A stretch of DNA of 64,000 nucleotides from Blattamonas nauphoetae (lineage: Eukaryota; Preaxostyla; Oxymonadida): the NCBI GenBank assembly GCA_033064195.1, contig JARBJD010000199.1, forward strand, positions 1 to 64,000, read 5' to 3'. The notes below the pieces were generated by a model, which saw only the letters and a program-made list of their open reading frames with translations, was not told where the DNA came from and ran no database searches. Every line of letters begins with the position of its first letter. Position 1 is the first letter of the stretch. Below, in pieces: positions 44,830 to 57,190 of this stretch. Position numbers and translations under genes: made by a program.

Positions 44830-45181
44830 ATGCCGACGGTTCCCATCAAGTTGCTTTTCGATGGAACCAAACAAAACTCCACGTTTTCATGGTATGTCCT
44901 CACTTTTTCTCACCACTTTTGTCCTGAATGTTTTCCTCTCACCTTTCTCTTGCCCTGCTTTCTTTCTCTCTCTCAACTATAGCTGAAATTGTTCCTGCTT
45001 TGACACATCTCGAAACTATTTCTGTCGGAAATATGTCTCACAGTCGAATCAGATAATTTTGAGGATCACCCCGGACGTCACAGAAGAGTTTTCTGTGCGA
45101 ACAGGAAAAAACAGGATCTTTCGATGTTCGAGTCAATTGACCTTTCAGCTCCGAATCCTGACTCAAGCATACCTTGTCTGA
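44830..45181 (+). CDS. Possible small two-exon gene
   Basis: ATG at 44830 begins MPTVPIKLLFDGTKQNSTFS, then a GTATGT donor at 44892. After a pyrimidine-rich intron, a frame with YVSQSNQIILRITPDVTEEF ends at TGA (45179-45181). The acceptor is uncertain. The remainder to about 45.9 kb shows no convincing gene. Confidence 0.35.
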
Positions 45182-45935
45182 GATTATTCTGTCATTCAAT
45201 TGTCAAACTCCGTTTTGAAAGCAGAAAAGGCAACTTCAAAAATACAGCGACTGTTTCACACTCTTAAACTCGAAAGAAGGGACAAAATAGCGAGATATGT
45301 GAGAAAGATACCAATTTACATTTGTCCGTTTCTTCTTTTTAATCCATTCAAAAGGATAATGCCATTGTGGATTCTCACTTTTAACTTTTCCCCCTTTTCT
45401 CAGTTTATCTCTCCATTTCGACATTTATTTTACTTTTATCTGTATTCTTACCGAAATTGTTTGCGTAAGTCGAATTGAGCAATAAAAACGAGTTTATCCG
45501 ACTGAGATCCGATCTCACCCCAAGTGGTCATTTTGGGTCCTCACAGACCAACCAGGCTGTTTTGACAGCGAGCGTCTAAAGGAGCACTTACCAACTCTCC
45601 AAGGAAGAAAATAAACACAGTATGGTCTCCCTAGCTTTCTCATGTGGGCGTTGCAGTTTAATCTTCCGCACTGTATCATGAACACCAGTTTTTCAGACTA
45701 TTGATTTTAAGACAGATTAAATTTAATCGAATGTGACTAATCATATCGAAATGAAGCTGTTTTGACGGACAAGAGCACATATAGTCTTCTTGGGGATAAA
45801 AAGGCTTTTTTGCAAGTTTTCTAAAATTTTTGGCCATGTGAAACGAATACAACCTCCCAACGAACTCAATATTTCTTCATCTCGGAATGAGATGGCCATT
45901 AATCGAAGATCACTGAACAATGCTGTTACAGCCAT

Positions 45936-48900
45936 TCATGACCTCTTTGGCCCAATATTTGAATGAACATCATTTGGTGGTTGAATTTGTGAAATGAGAA
46001 AATAATGATTCTACTTTCTGGGTCCGCGATGTCTCTAGCTTTGTTTTCCTTCATCCTCTTCCTCCAGCTCTGCGGCTTTCCTCTCCATCTCTTCTCGCTT
46101 AGCCTCTTCTTCCCGCTCTGCGGCCTTCCTCTCCATCTCTTTTTGTCTCAGCTTGTCTCTTGATACGTCGCGTAGACTGACAAAATGAGTCACACCGCAG
46201 AATCCGATGTTGATTCTACGACCACTCCTTTCATACACTTGAGGCTGCACCACATTTGGGTAGTAATATGCAATAGGCCTCTCAAAGATTCTCGACAGGG
46301 AACGGAACTCGTAAAACCCTCCCCATTCCCCATCGGTTCGTTGTCTCTCGATATATTGCTCGAGTGTAACGTTCGGATCGTGATAGAATGGTTTTATTTC
46401 ATCGATGTGTTGCCGCATATCTTCTACCAACCGAGGTCTGATGTGATCCACAAAGAATCTCCTTCTTTCAGCTTTGGAAAGGTTAATTGGGATCTCAATT
46501 CCAGCACGTGCCAGATCTTCATCGGTTAGTTGTTCCAACACTGCATAGAGCCAGCAGTTTCCATCTCCTTCGACATCATCAACAAATTGCTGTCCAAATC
46601 GTTCTCTGAAGGTTTGTAGATCGATTGTCGTTCTGTTCGAGAAGTCCAGGCTTGAAGAAAGAGTCATCGGCAATGATCGGTCGATGGATGCTCTCGTCTC
46701 GCCTTTGGAACGGGAGTCCTGCGATCCCAAATCAATCTCGTCATTTCCTGTCGTCCTCTTCCTGACACCTTCATGAAATGTGAGGTTTGCTCTTTCAAAT
46801 AGACCCATCTCTTCCTTCTGTTTGCAAATCATCACGACATTTGCATCAAGATTGGATGTCGCGGTCTCCAAAGAGCTCAATTCGCAAATCATCTCAAACA
46901 AAGCGTTGATCATGTGATCGTTGCCTGTTTCCTGTAATTTCTGAGGGAACACTTCAACGATCGCAGAAATCCAGTCAACAAGGAGCTGGACACTCATCCT
47001 CACCTCGTTTCGACTGACAGTCCTCTCATGATTCTTTGAGGATCGAGGCTCTGAGCTGAGAGTCTGTTGATGTTCTTGCACAAAAGCACGCCAATGCTCG
47101 TAGTAACTGTGTGCGGTGTTGAGGACGTTCCCGATCGCTTCGGTCGCAACACCAATGTCGAGCTCCTCGATTTGCTTCGTTTGAGACTTCAATGGCAGCA
47201 TCATGGGCGTGTCTTTCATGATTCCTTCCATCCGATTGATATATGTCAGTTCACGCAGCAATCTGCTGACTTCATCCATATCCCCTGCGTCCCAGGCAAT
47301 CTGCAACTGCAAAGTAAATCCTTCTTTCAGCACCTGCAAAAGAGCGTTCGTCGTCATTGCTCTTCGGGATCCATTCGTCTGTTGCATGTCAACGATGTGG
47401 ACACCTCCAAGCATGCCCAGATACCATCTCAACAGCGTCACACAATCTTGAACCCGTTTGAGACTGAATTGGAGTCTGTGGAATGACGGGCTCAAGACAA
47501 GTGGCAGGCCTCGCCTTTTCTGATTCCATTGTTCCCAAGTGGCCCCAAAGCAGTTTCGAGCATTCACTGCAACTGCTTCCAGATTGTCAAACACACGAGA
47601 GTTGTCTTCAGAATCTCTGCCGAGTGCGTGAATCAATTCACATTCCACCGCAGCCGTGTCATTCAGCTCCACAAGTTGCTTTGATCGAACGAAAAACAAG
47701 ATCGCGGCTTCGACAGCTCCATTTTGGAGAGATAGCCGTGATCTCAGAAGGAGTCCTTTCGCTAAAATGCATATCAGCTGTGATTTCTCATCCTCGTTTC
47801 CACAAGGTTGGATCATGTTGATCAGTGTGTTCTCATCTGCCTGAAGTGTATCATCCATACCAACGAGAGGTTCCTTGCGATTCAGCGATTGCCAAAACGA
47901 TTCGTATTCGATGCGTTTCAAACGGAGAGGATCTGTCTCTTCCTCCAGGCGAACACTGACACGGTCTCGCCTGCCATTTGCACCTGCAGGAAGCATGAAT
48001 TGTCTTTGATGTTTGGGGTCTTTGATGTCAACACTCGGCAAATCAAACTTCAACGATAGGTATGGCTGTTCTGCAAGCTTGATTGGGACGTATTGGTATT
48101 TGTCTCCTTCCTTATAGCTCAGTTTGTAGCCTTGAGCCCACAGATGGAGTGCTTCGATGATCCCTGATGGATCTAACAGAGATCTTGCCAACGGCTGTGT
48201 TGATGTATCACGATGAATGTGATTTGCTTGTTTGTCCTGTGCGTCTTCAGACTGAAATTGATTTCGTGTTGATAAGATTCCATTTTGGATGGAGTGTTGA
48301 CAAGAAGGCAGTCGATAGACATCTGGCATGTCAGGGATTTTGCTCGTACACGTAACCTGCACATAATCTTCTTGACGGAAAGATGATTGTTCTGTGGGCT
48401 GCATTTCACTGTTTACGTTCTTGGGTTGGATGTCAGATGCATATGACACCAAGTCGACAGACATTGTGACTTCCTTCGATATCTGAGGAGTACTCTTTTT
48501 GCCTTTCTCATGTTTTGATTGAGGAAGTTTCTCGAAATGACTGTGTTCGTTGGTTGTATAAAATTGTGGTCTGTTTGAACGTTCGAGATCATCAATCAGT
48601 TCGTGGTTGATGTCAATTGATGAATCCCGGACTTTCATCTTGTCACAAAAATGGTTCGGAAAGTTCTTGACGACGAGTGATCCACAGAAGGCACATCGGA
48701 CGGCATGTGGATTGCGGTTGACTGGCAGATCATTAATGAAGCGATCCAAGACCGGAGCGGCGCTTGCTGTCATTGCGGGGAGTCCGACAGTTCCAACATC
48801 AACCTCTCCTTTTGCTTCGTATTGTGCAATCCAGATGTTCTGAACTGGAATGAACGATTCCAGTTGGGTTTTGTCGTTGAGCCGGAATTCGTCTTCTTGA

Positions 48901-51278
48901 AGCGGATCTTTGATGACGATGAACGCCGGAAAGATTTGGACTCGTTTCAAATGGTATTCTGTGGCCAGGTCGTAACACCATCTCTTCATCAAAACGACAC
49001 CTTCGTCGGAGATACCATGTTGGCGCCCAGACGTTCTTTGGAGGAAGAAGACACCGAGTGAGTGGAGATCTGGTGAGTCCTTTTCGAATCTGGACATCAG
49101 AAGGATTGAATTAAACCCCGCATTTGTTTCAATATCTGGAACGAGGTGACTCGTGACGACTTGCGCTTGAGTCCAATCGAGACGACTTTCTCCAGTCACA
49201 AAATCTTCGTCTGTGTCAAAAGGGTCATCCATTTCGAGAGTAAGCTTAAGGGAAGGCAGAGCTTCTATATCAAGGCAACACTGGAAGAGGAAATCCCATT
49301 GTGGATGGTACCCCGGAGCATCGTCTCTAATGAGAGTTTCAAGACTTGGAATTGCGATTGATTCAAAATCCGAAGAAGTCTCCATTGTTTGAGGAAGGCT
49401 GTCTATCGTTTTGGGGAACACAACATATGAGGGGACGAATGTGAGTGGTCCAACCGGCCTCAAATTCTTCAAAACGAGTCCTTCCTCGACAGCTTTCTGA
49501 TAATCATCTTCATGCTTAATGGCGAATTCCTTTGAACTCATCTGCTTATTTGCTCGTAAGTCAACGGCGCGGTTCGTGGATTCATTAATCATTCTGGTCG
49601 TTCGTTCTTGCACGAGTTCGAACGAGCCCTGAGTTGCATGTTGTGTGTAAAAGTTCATGGGATCAAATTGTGGAGATGATGATTGGATGTAACGATGAGG
49701 GGTTTTGGGTCCAAACCGTTGTCCAAATACCCGAGTGTGGTTCGGTGGCGATTTTTTTTGCACCCTATTCCCACGAATTATGGTGGTTGGATCTCGCAGA
49801 TGCCTTAGTATCAGTCCTTTATTGTGGATCGACAATTGAAATTTCATCATCAGCGAGTATTCATCCGTGCTGTATTCATAGGGACATGGAATGGCATTGA
49901 ACATGTGAATCATTTCGGGAAATAAGAGTGTCGGCACATTGTACATGAAAACCGGAGCATCACGCCCTTTCTTTGGGATGATGTTTTCCCATCTTTCCTT
50001 TGAAGGGGATGTCAGGAGAACAACATGTTCACATTCAGGAATGGTTTTGCTCTGAAGAATATAGCTGTTGGAAGAAGCAGAATGTGAAGAAGAGAACAAA
50101 GATACTCGTCTACAATGTGCCATGTTGTTCCTCGAAGCCGATTCTCAACTTGATTTTTGTGGTTCACAAACAGTTTGAAGAAGTGCGGGAAGTGATGGAT
50201 GCTTGGCATAGTCAATTGTCCGATGGGTTCTGATGATTTTTTTATTGTGTCTGGGTCATACACTTCGTTTTCCGATGTTGGGGGACACATGAAAACGTCG
50301 TACTTGTAGCAGAATGTATCTCTTTCGATGTGTACAACTGCATCGTCTCCTCTGTTGATTGTGATGGTCGCCTGTCCGATTGGGTTTAATTTTTCGCGTT
50401 GCAATGATTTCTCATCGTAATCATAAGGAACCGGAAGTTTGTTGTGGGTTTTTTCTTGAATTTCGAGTTTGACTGGATTCCTATTCACAAAGATGAACGA
50501 CGGTTCACCTTCTCGTGCTGTTTTCACTTCCTGAAAAAGTGGAAATTAAACAAAAGGAGCACACATTTACACCAAGAGCCAGGGTCAAAGCGATTAGAGG
50601 CATTCGAAGCACAGATTTCCCAATCCCTGGTGTTCCAGTCACGATATGAAAGATGGCTTCACTTAATATCTCCAAGGGGTATGTGTTTGCATATCCATTC
50701 GAGTTGAAGAGGATATGAGAAAACAACGAGTAAGTCGACGGACGAAAGAGAAGGTCGACAAGCGGTAACAGAAAATTGTTTTTGCTTTGGATTGTTGAGA
50801 TAGCCTTGTACATATAATTGGCTTTGTTGAACGGCTTCACGTGTTCTGTGTCTTCTTCAAAATTCGGGATCTCTGTTTGGTGGAGCGGACCGATTGATGA
50901 ATCAATGGAAACTCGGAGATTTCTGAAGATCGCTTGATCCTCGTTCTTCTGTCTTTCAATATTCGCGTTTGCTTCCGTTTGAAACAACAGCAATGCATTG
51001 CGTAAGTTTTGATGGAGTTGACGATATTCTTCAGAAGTAAAGTCTCGTTGGCGAGTTGAGTACCAAGTGACATATGAATGACAACTGGATCGAGTAGATT
51101 TTTTGACTTCATCAGGAAGTAAAACGTAGGTAGATCTGAATCTGTGTAATTGTGATCGAATCTCATTGTCGTTTGGAGAGTTCTGAACGAGATCGTGGAG
51201 TTCATCGAGCTCATCTATGACATTAGAGATGATGAGCGATTCATCAAAATCATCTATTTCGTCAATTTGTGGATTCAT
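45936..51278 (-). CDS. P-loop NTPase (RHS/Crinkler-like) fused to a C-terminal OTU cysteine protease
   Basis: Exons 51278-50571, 50530-50106 and 50064-45936 (introns of 40 and 41 nt, GT..AG) give exactly 1754 codons if TAG at 46035 is read as Gln and TGA at 45936 is the stop; otherwise the protein ends at 46035. Exon 1 has a Walker A motif GTPGIGKS after a block RPSTYSLFSHILFNSN. Then come WHIVD and CEHVVLLTSPSKERWENI, the layout of RHS/Crinkler-type NTPases. A Cys/His block CAFCGSLVV..NHFC lies in the middle. The end holds an OTU domain: DDVEGDGNCWLYAVLEQL (catalytic Cys) and CGVTHFVSL (His). A charged EMERKAAE repeat tail follows. About 80 Gln codons before 46035 are all CAA/CAG. It is likely an ubiquitin- or host-directed effector-style protein; the function is inferred. 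Confidence 0.8.
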
Positions 51279-51744
51279 GGAGGAATGTAATATTCAACTG
51301 GCAGGTGGGTATTTCTTTGATCTCGAAGCACCCTTTTTTTGGTAACAAACCAGAAAGATATTGACGTGGTGGAATGTGCAACATTATCTCGATCCATCCT
51401 CCTATTAATTTTTTAATTCATCTAAGATGTCGGGATACATGGGTGACGAAGAGAAATGATGTGTCAGTAGTGAATCACTGAGTTAACAGTTCTAGCTTTG
51501 GGTCTGATCAACCACTCGCTTTTTATTGAAACCAGATGAACCGCAAATATACGTTTCTGTTCTTTCCACTCTCTTTTTCACCATAATTTCTCCATGTTTT
51601 GTACATCTATCGTTCCTAATGACAGGACACCGTTATTCTCCCCTCGATGGCATCCCCGTCGTTCTCAACCTTTGAACCTCGCCCAACAATCTGAACGAAC
51701 CCACTAACCTTCTGAAGAATCCAAAAAAGAGTCATCCTCGCTTT
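51279..51744. other. Intergenic stretch with a decayed 5' region of the phosphoesterase gene
   Basis: It contains ATCTCGAAGCACCCTTTTTTT at about 51330, a faint likeness to the ends of elements A/B/C, and a short frame GHRYSPLDGIPVV near 51630 that could be an upstream exon of the next gene. Nothing else was recognised. Confidence 0.3.
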
Positions 51745-52782
51745 TTGTCGGCTTTTGAGACACCAAACATCAAATTGGTCGTCAACCTCTGTCACATCTC
51801 GACCCTCAGTACACTTGTCACTAAACTCGAGAAATTTGTTGCAAACAGTCTCCCGGATGTGCCCCAAGTGAGCTTGACAGGTCATACCCACCTCCAGTTT
51901 ACGAAGTCCTCTGACAATCGCTACACAATGGAAAGCGGGTCATATCTGAAGACTGTTGGTGTCTTGGATGTCAAACTTGGTAAGAAAAAAGCTTCCTTCA
52001 AACAGGAAAGTGTTGAATTCAACATCCAAAACCTGTCATCGTTCTGTGGCATCTCCGAATCGAAGTGGGAGACCGCAGGAGGAGCTTATATCAAACAAAC
52101 CATTGCCGCGAAAGCAGAAGAACTGAACTTAGCCCACATTATTGGATATGCCCAGACGGAGTATTCGATGACGCCGAAATTGACCAGCCGCTCGAAGAAT
52201 GTGTACGGATTGATGGTTGACAAGGTTCTCCCCGAACTCGGTCCCCACACGAAAGGACAACTCCAGTCAACAACCAACCGTCCTGTTTATTTCCTTGACA
52301 TCCTTCTCGTTAGAGGTGTGTTGTTCCGTTCTTTCAGTCCTCATCTTCAGAGAAAATATACAAAGGCCCTGTCAATGTGTTTGATCTCTATGCATGTGAT
52401 CCCTTCAACTATGAATTCTATGGCTATGCCAATGTTTCTGGGACCCATTTGAAGAAGGTGATCAACATGCTCCTTCCTCCACCGGAGGATGATCTTGGTC
52501 TGCCCAGTTCTTTTTCATTTTCGACAGATTCTGACCCTTTTGTTCCGACTCGGATTTACTACTACTGGACAGATACGAGTATCAAATCGGACCAGTTCTA
52601 CGATGTCTATCTCGTTGCAACAAACGAGAATGATCTTCGGGTCTGTTTTTTCCTCTCCTGATGCGATGTGTCCTCTTCAGAAACGATTTGAGAAAGTTGC
52701 CCCAGGAAAGTACAAAATACACAAAACTAGTGTCTTCTATCGTGACTGTCTTGCAGAATACATAGAATCACACTGGAACTGA
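51745..52782 (+). CDS. Metallophosphoesterase (5'-nucleotidase-like), C-terminal part
   Basis: Exons about 51745-52315, 52351-52640 and 52681-52782 (introns of 35 and 40 nt) end at TGA. The protein has VVNLCHIS and the metal-binding block QVSLTGHTHLQ, then DNRYTMESGSYLKTVGVLDV, features of calcineurin-like phosphoesterases related to UshA/YHR202W-type nucleotidases. A domain following HIIGYAQTEYSMT is typical of the same group. The N-terminal metal-binding motifs (DxH, GD) are not found upstream, so the gene is 5'-incomplete here or its first exons are unrecognised. Confidence 0.65.
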
Positions 52783-53209
52783 CAATCAGACTATTCCACC
52801 TGTTATTTCATATCTTAGCGTTGTGTTATCGGCATGGGTCCATTGTGTCTGGTGGTTTTGAAAAGAGTCTGGCTCAACGGGTTCAATGTGTCTGGCGGTA
52901 GATTTCTGAAGAAATCTGGAAGGTATCACAATATAGTTTTCATATATGGTAGTGATGGGATTCATAGAGAGGGTGTCGAAGGGACAGAACCACATAAAAG
53001 TCATGGAATGATGAAATTCGTCCTGTCAATGGGTCGCAATTTTTCACTTTCCAAAAAAACAGTAGTTTTGTTCGAGTGAAATGCAAGAGGTAATCCAGTC
53101 CATAAAATCGAATACTTGACTTTCATCAATCTCAACTATCGATCTTATACCACTAATTTCTCCAACTTTCGTATGTTGTGGTGATCAAGCCCATTGAGAG
53201 ATACTCAAA

Positions 53210-53530
53210 ATGTCGAAAGCTATCTTCACCCTTAAATCACTATCGTGCACACGAGATATATCATATAAGGCGTCATTAAAGAGTTTAGATGCAGAAAAAC
53301 CATCCTAGGCACTCTTGGAAGACTTGATCGATCCAAAACAGAATAATGGATCAACCATCCACAAACACATTTTAGCACTCGTTCTGCCATGTGTTGAAGA
53401 CCTTGACCGATATTTCGCGAATGATTCCTCTTAGCTTTCTTCCAGCACGACAAGTATGCCGCTACATTTTTAACTTATTTCTCCACTCTTTTTTTCCGCA
53501 GCGATGGCGAAATTTCTATGCTAGCCATGA
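53210..53530 (+). CDS. Possible short gene or exon upstream of IFT46
   Basis: An ATG-to-TGA frame of 107 codons (stop included) with three in-frame TAA/TAG codons: MSKAIFTLKSLSCTRDISYK, then ALLEDLIDPKQNNGSTIHK and HILALVLPCVEDLDRYF, the last two blocks lying after a TAG. The first 80 codons look protein-like; the rest may be intron (GTATGC donor near 53450). It overlaps the start of IFT46. Low certainty. Confidence 0.3.
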
Positions 53531-54456
53531 ACCATCATTTGTCAGCTCTAAATCTCACTGGGGATTCATTTCATAATGAAGAGGAGGAAGAAGAAGAGGA
53601 AGAGATCATCAGGTTTCTGTCTCCATCCCTTTGACATTTCACAGCACCGTATAATCTGTCAACGAGTTCAATCTCCTTTCTATTGCACCAGAATTGCGTT
53701 CAATGGTCCAAGAAGTCTTCTCCTTCCAATCACAGAAGTTCATGCTTCCTGCTCCCCTCAAACCGTTCATCCCCGAATATCAACCTACCATTGGTGAGGT
53801 CGATTCTTCTGTGAAAGTGCAGCGTCCAGATGGTGTTGGTGACTTTCTTGGCCTTGTTGTTCTCGATGAACATGGTCCAGAACAGAGCAATCCGTCTACG
53901 CTCGAGATGTAATTTTGGAATCTCGAAAAACTGAGTGATGTGAAGTAGCCAACAAATGCTCGAACTGTGGACGCGAATGATCGAGGAGCGATTGTATATA
54001 ATTCAAGATGTCCATCACTATTTTTTGCTTCCTTTTTCTCTACTCTTTCGCTGGTAGGGTCTTCAATCATCGCGTAATAGCATCGAGGAGTTCTATGAAA
54101 GACCACATTCTCCTTATGTTGCCTATCGAGATCCAATGCCGTCTCCGGAGACACGAGCGGAAATCTGGCCGCCCAAATTCGAGAATCAATTCAAACATGT
54201 CTGATTCTATCGTTCTTCAACAACAATTTTCCTTCTCATGATCTTTCAGACAACAATACCTCCACTTCATCGACTGGACATGAACATCGCAGATTACAGC
54301 AAACTGATCCTCTCCATCCTCAACATCGCTGTGTACAATGATTCTGTGAATAATCTTCTTCACATTATCTTCTCGGTGTTCTTTCCATTCAAATAGAACC
54401 CACACTTCAAAGATTTGGACCTTGGGGATCTTCTCTCGCAGTCCAAAGGCCACTGA
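53518..54456 (+). CDS. IFT46: Intraflagellar transport protein 46 (IFT-B complex)
   Basis: Exons 53518-53612, 53645-53993, 54058-54198 and 54250-54456 sum to exactly 264 codons ending in TGA. The protein has an acidic N-terminus (NEEEEEEEEII), then LPAPLKPFIPEYQPTIGEVD, VQRPDGVGDFLGLVVLDEHG, ARTVDANDRGAI, a block ending AEIWPPKFENQ, and LSILNIAVYND..HIIFSVFFPFK. These match the conserved order of IFT46, a core IFT-B subunit needed for flagellar assembly. Four in-frame TAA/TAG codons (53652, 53910, 53946, 54394) fall inside conserved context; at 53910 the homologues have Gln. The introns are 32, 64 and 51 nt. The first ATG is a choice; 53527 is also possible. Confidence 0.9.
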
Positions 54457-54604
54457 CTTCATCATTTACGATCAGTTCTTCAATCCTCGTTTCCCATTGA
54501 TTCTCATAATTCTTCATTTCATTCATCATCCTTTTTCTTTTTTATTTGTCTCCCAATCTCCAATTGGACAGAAACCTGAAAAACGATGATTGTTCCCGTG
54601 AAAT

Positions 54605-55905
54605 GATTGGATTCTCACGCTCCCGTCAGAACATTATTAATCTTAGCAAGGTGTGTCGAATTTTGCTTAAGCTGAACGCGTTGCTGAACTGCTAGTTGAG
54701 TCGTCAGCCTTTTCTGTCCTTCAAACGACTCTGTGGGCTCGATAACAACTATAATTGCCTTCAGAATGATCTGTCTCAATACCCTTGTGGGCAGCACACT
54801 CCTTCTGAACAATGCTGCAGATAAGAGCGCCCTCCATGTGCACGAAGTGGCAGACCAGACTACGCTCAGCGTTGGGTGGTGAAGGGCGGCAGACATATGC
54901 ACTGTGTCAGTGAGGTTGGGATATACTCTGGTGGTGAGTCTTGAGATGTATGGCTTGCAGATACCCAATCTAACAAGCTCGTCTGTTTTTCAGTCATCTC
55001 GTTGGTAGCAGACAGTGAAGAGCATCGCATGCGATCCGATTTCGTCTCCGAAGTCATCAAAGGAGTGGGAGTGTTGGTTGTTGTGAGGTTGGTCTGGAGT
55101 GTGTCTTGCTCAGTCGTGAGCTGATCAATGTTCGTGTGGAGTGTCTCGATGGAAGGGCTCTTCTCCTCGTTTATTCCAATCCACTCATCCACCTCCCTCT
55201 TCGTCTCCTCCAATCTCTCCTCCAGCCGCGTGTTGTTCTCTCGTACCATCTCCATATGCTGCCTCGTTCGCTCCAAACTGTTTTCCAGAGTGCTTTTGTC
55301 TGCAGCCAGCCATGCTGATCGAACTTGGTAGTCCGACATCTTCTCTGCCAATCGGGCGTTCTCCTCTTTGAGATAAGTCAGTTCGGATTGTTCATCAGCT
55401 GATACTGAACCCATTGTTCGTTGCTCTTTTTCAAATATCGCCTTGTCGTTCTGTTTCAGTGAACGATGCTTTCGAAGAATCGGGCTTTCGCAATAGATCT
55501 GCTGTTCATCACCGGTGTCCAATCCATTCGGAGAGGGACTGTGTTCTTCAGATGTTGTTGGTGCTCCTGTGAACTGCTTTGTTGTGATTTGCGCTTCTGC
55601 ATCTGATGACAGCGTCGGCAGTGTGAGTCCGGTCAGATCAGCATGTGGCTCCTTCCGCTCTCCCTTCTCTCCTGCAGTGAGCTGTTCGGCTTCTGAATCG
55701 CCACGAACGAGTCTTCAAAACGCTAGTAATCGTCGAATTGTTCGTCCCGTATGGAGTCGGCTATGATCGTGTTCGACAGGACGAGGCGAGGCTTGTCATC
55801 AGTCAAATTGTATCGCGTGAGGGTTGGAATCGTATTCACCTCCACACTGGACCACACAAGAAAAATCATCACTATAAGTATCAGCACTGTGTGTGATATG
55901 ACCAA
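54605..55905 (-). CDS. Coiled-coil protein gene, exon structure uncertain
   Basis: The core frame (about 55690-54990) reads LTAGEKGERKEPHADLTG, DTGDEQQIYCESPILRKHR and a long coiled coil (LTYLKEENARLAEKMSDYQ and LEERLEETKREVDEWIGI), then a Thr-rich part. Upstream, a frame from 55905 begins MVISHTVLILIVMIFLVW, a signal peptide or membrane anchor, and reads through a TAG as Gln; it may be the first exon. Downstream, a frame ends at TGA near 54612. How these join is not clear. No family was recognised. Confidence 0.45.
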
Positions 55906-56057
55906 TCCATCAGAGAACTATTGCAAGATTGCAGAGGAAGGATCAACGACGCGGTCTGTGGCGCATGTCGGCTTTCTCCTATTTGTCACTCCATTTGCAT
56001 CATTCTTTTCCTCTCTCTCTCGTGCCAGTTCTTTCCGCCTTTTTGTAGTATGCGAAT

Positions 56058-56240
56058 ATGCTAATTGCTCTTGCTGCCATTGTGACTGTCCGGTGCATCG
56101 CTCACAAGAAAGAAAAGGGTGAAGATTCGCCCAAACAGCTCATCGTTGAAGAAACCGCAGCGGAACCTCCAAAATCACATGAGGAAAGCACTGAATCGGC
56201 TCCATCAATGGAAGTTCAGCAAGAATACGAGAGCTAGCAC
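56058..56240 (+). CDS. C-terminal exon of a single-pass membrane protein
   Basis: After a possible acceptor TTTTTGTAG, the frame reads MLIALAAIVTVRCIAHKKEK, a transmembrane segment with a basic stop-transfer, then a Glu/Pro/Ser-rich tail to VQQEYES. With TAG and TAA read as Gln the frame continues without TGA to about 56690, but the composition changes, so the end is uncertain. Confidence 0.4.
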
Positions 56241-56449
56241 ATCGGGTTTCAAACATCGCTAAAGTGTTATCTGGCATATCTTCGACTTTAAGTTGTAAAT
56301 ATTTCGTGTGCATTTCATGTACATCACGTCAGAATGTTTGGTGCATAACTAGTTCAGAGAAAAGGAGATCAAACCATACACACGGAGTTTCAAGTCTTTG
56401 TTGATTCCAAAAAGTACAGAAGAACGGAGAATGAACAGGAAGGAACATC

Positions 56450-56698
56450 GGATGTATGTGACGTGATAACTATCGTAGGAACGTGGTCAAGAAGGGCGTG
56501 GTTGGAATCCGTGTCGTGTCCCGTTTCTCTGCACTCAAAGACATCCTCCCAACCAGAATTGAACAGTTTCCTGCTGCAAGTATGGTCATTTTCTGGCTGG
56601 TGTTCTTGCCATCGTTGTTATCGAGTCATACGGTTGAATTTCGTGATCCAACCGTTTCATCTCCACTAAGCTTACTCTTCGAGGTAGTGACGCCTTGA
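56450..56698 (+). CDS. Possible exon with a hydrophobic segment
   Basis: The frame reads VVKKGVVGIRVVSRFSALKD, ILPTRIEQFPAASMVIFWLV and FLPSLLSSHTVEF, ending FEVVTP with TGA. It lies in a different frame from the preceding exon. The family is unknown. Confidence 0.3.
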
Positions 56699-56807
56699 AG
56701 AATAGGACCAGTGCTGATGAGATGGTGAACAGATAAAGATGTGGTTCTGCCCGAACAGAGAGGAAAATAATCAGAATTCTAGAACACAGACGAATTGATG
56801 TTAATTC

Positions 56808-57190
56808 TGTCAGGAGGCCGGTTGGGGCGGATTACCAGCTGATGACATCGACAAAGAGGATGGGGGAAGTGAATAAACACGTTCAGACCGAGAAGCGAGA
56901 GGGGGAGAAGAAGAGCTGAACGCTTGCATGTTGATCGAGTTGGGCTGGCTGAAGTGGGTGACATTGACAGATTCTGTGATAACTTGGAAAACAGCAAAGA
57001 GCGACGACGACAGCCAAGTTGCGAGTGATCCATGGAGGAGCTGAGGAAGAGAGGATAAGGAGAGAGTGAGGGCGACGAGATTCGAGCGCCTTCTTACCTT
57101 CCCTGCACCTTCGGCTGCTGACTCGGTGTCGGGGTTGGCGTTCACAGCGTCGTTGTCACAGCTGGACGCGCGGATTGCGAAGCTGACGGA
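56808..57190 (-). CDS. Small two-exon protein of unknown family
   Basis: The minus-strand exon ending SAAEGAGK is followed by a GTAAGA donor and CCTCAG acceptor (intron about 57043-57098). It joins in phase to LLHGSLATWLSSSLFAVFQV, SVNVTHFSQPNSINMQAF and a Ser/Pro-rich tail to TGA at 56808. The upstream exon reads SVSFAIRASSCDNDAVNANP and is open to beyond 57190. Unrecognised. Confidence 0.4.

Noticed and set aside
45741-45935. Small minus-strand ORF directly after the OTU gene
   Set aside because: Only 64 codons, no recognisable features, and no splice or promoter evidence.
51325-51350. A remnant end of the A/B/C element family
   Set aside because: Only about a dozen bases around CTCGA and CACCC(T)n match and no partner end is seen; likely coincidence.
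53780-54154. Minus-strand frame overlapping IFT46
   Set aside because: The plus strand carries conserved IFT46 blocks with consistent splice sites; the minus frame is a shadow.
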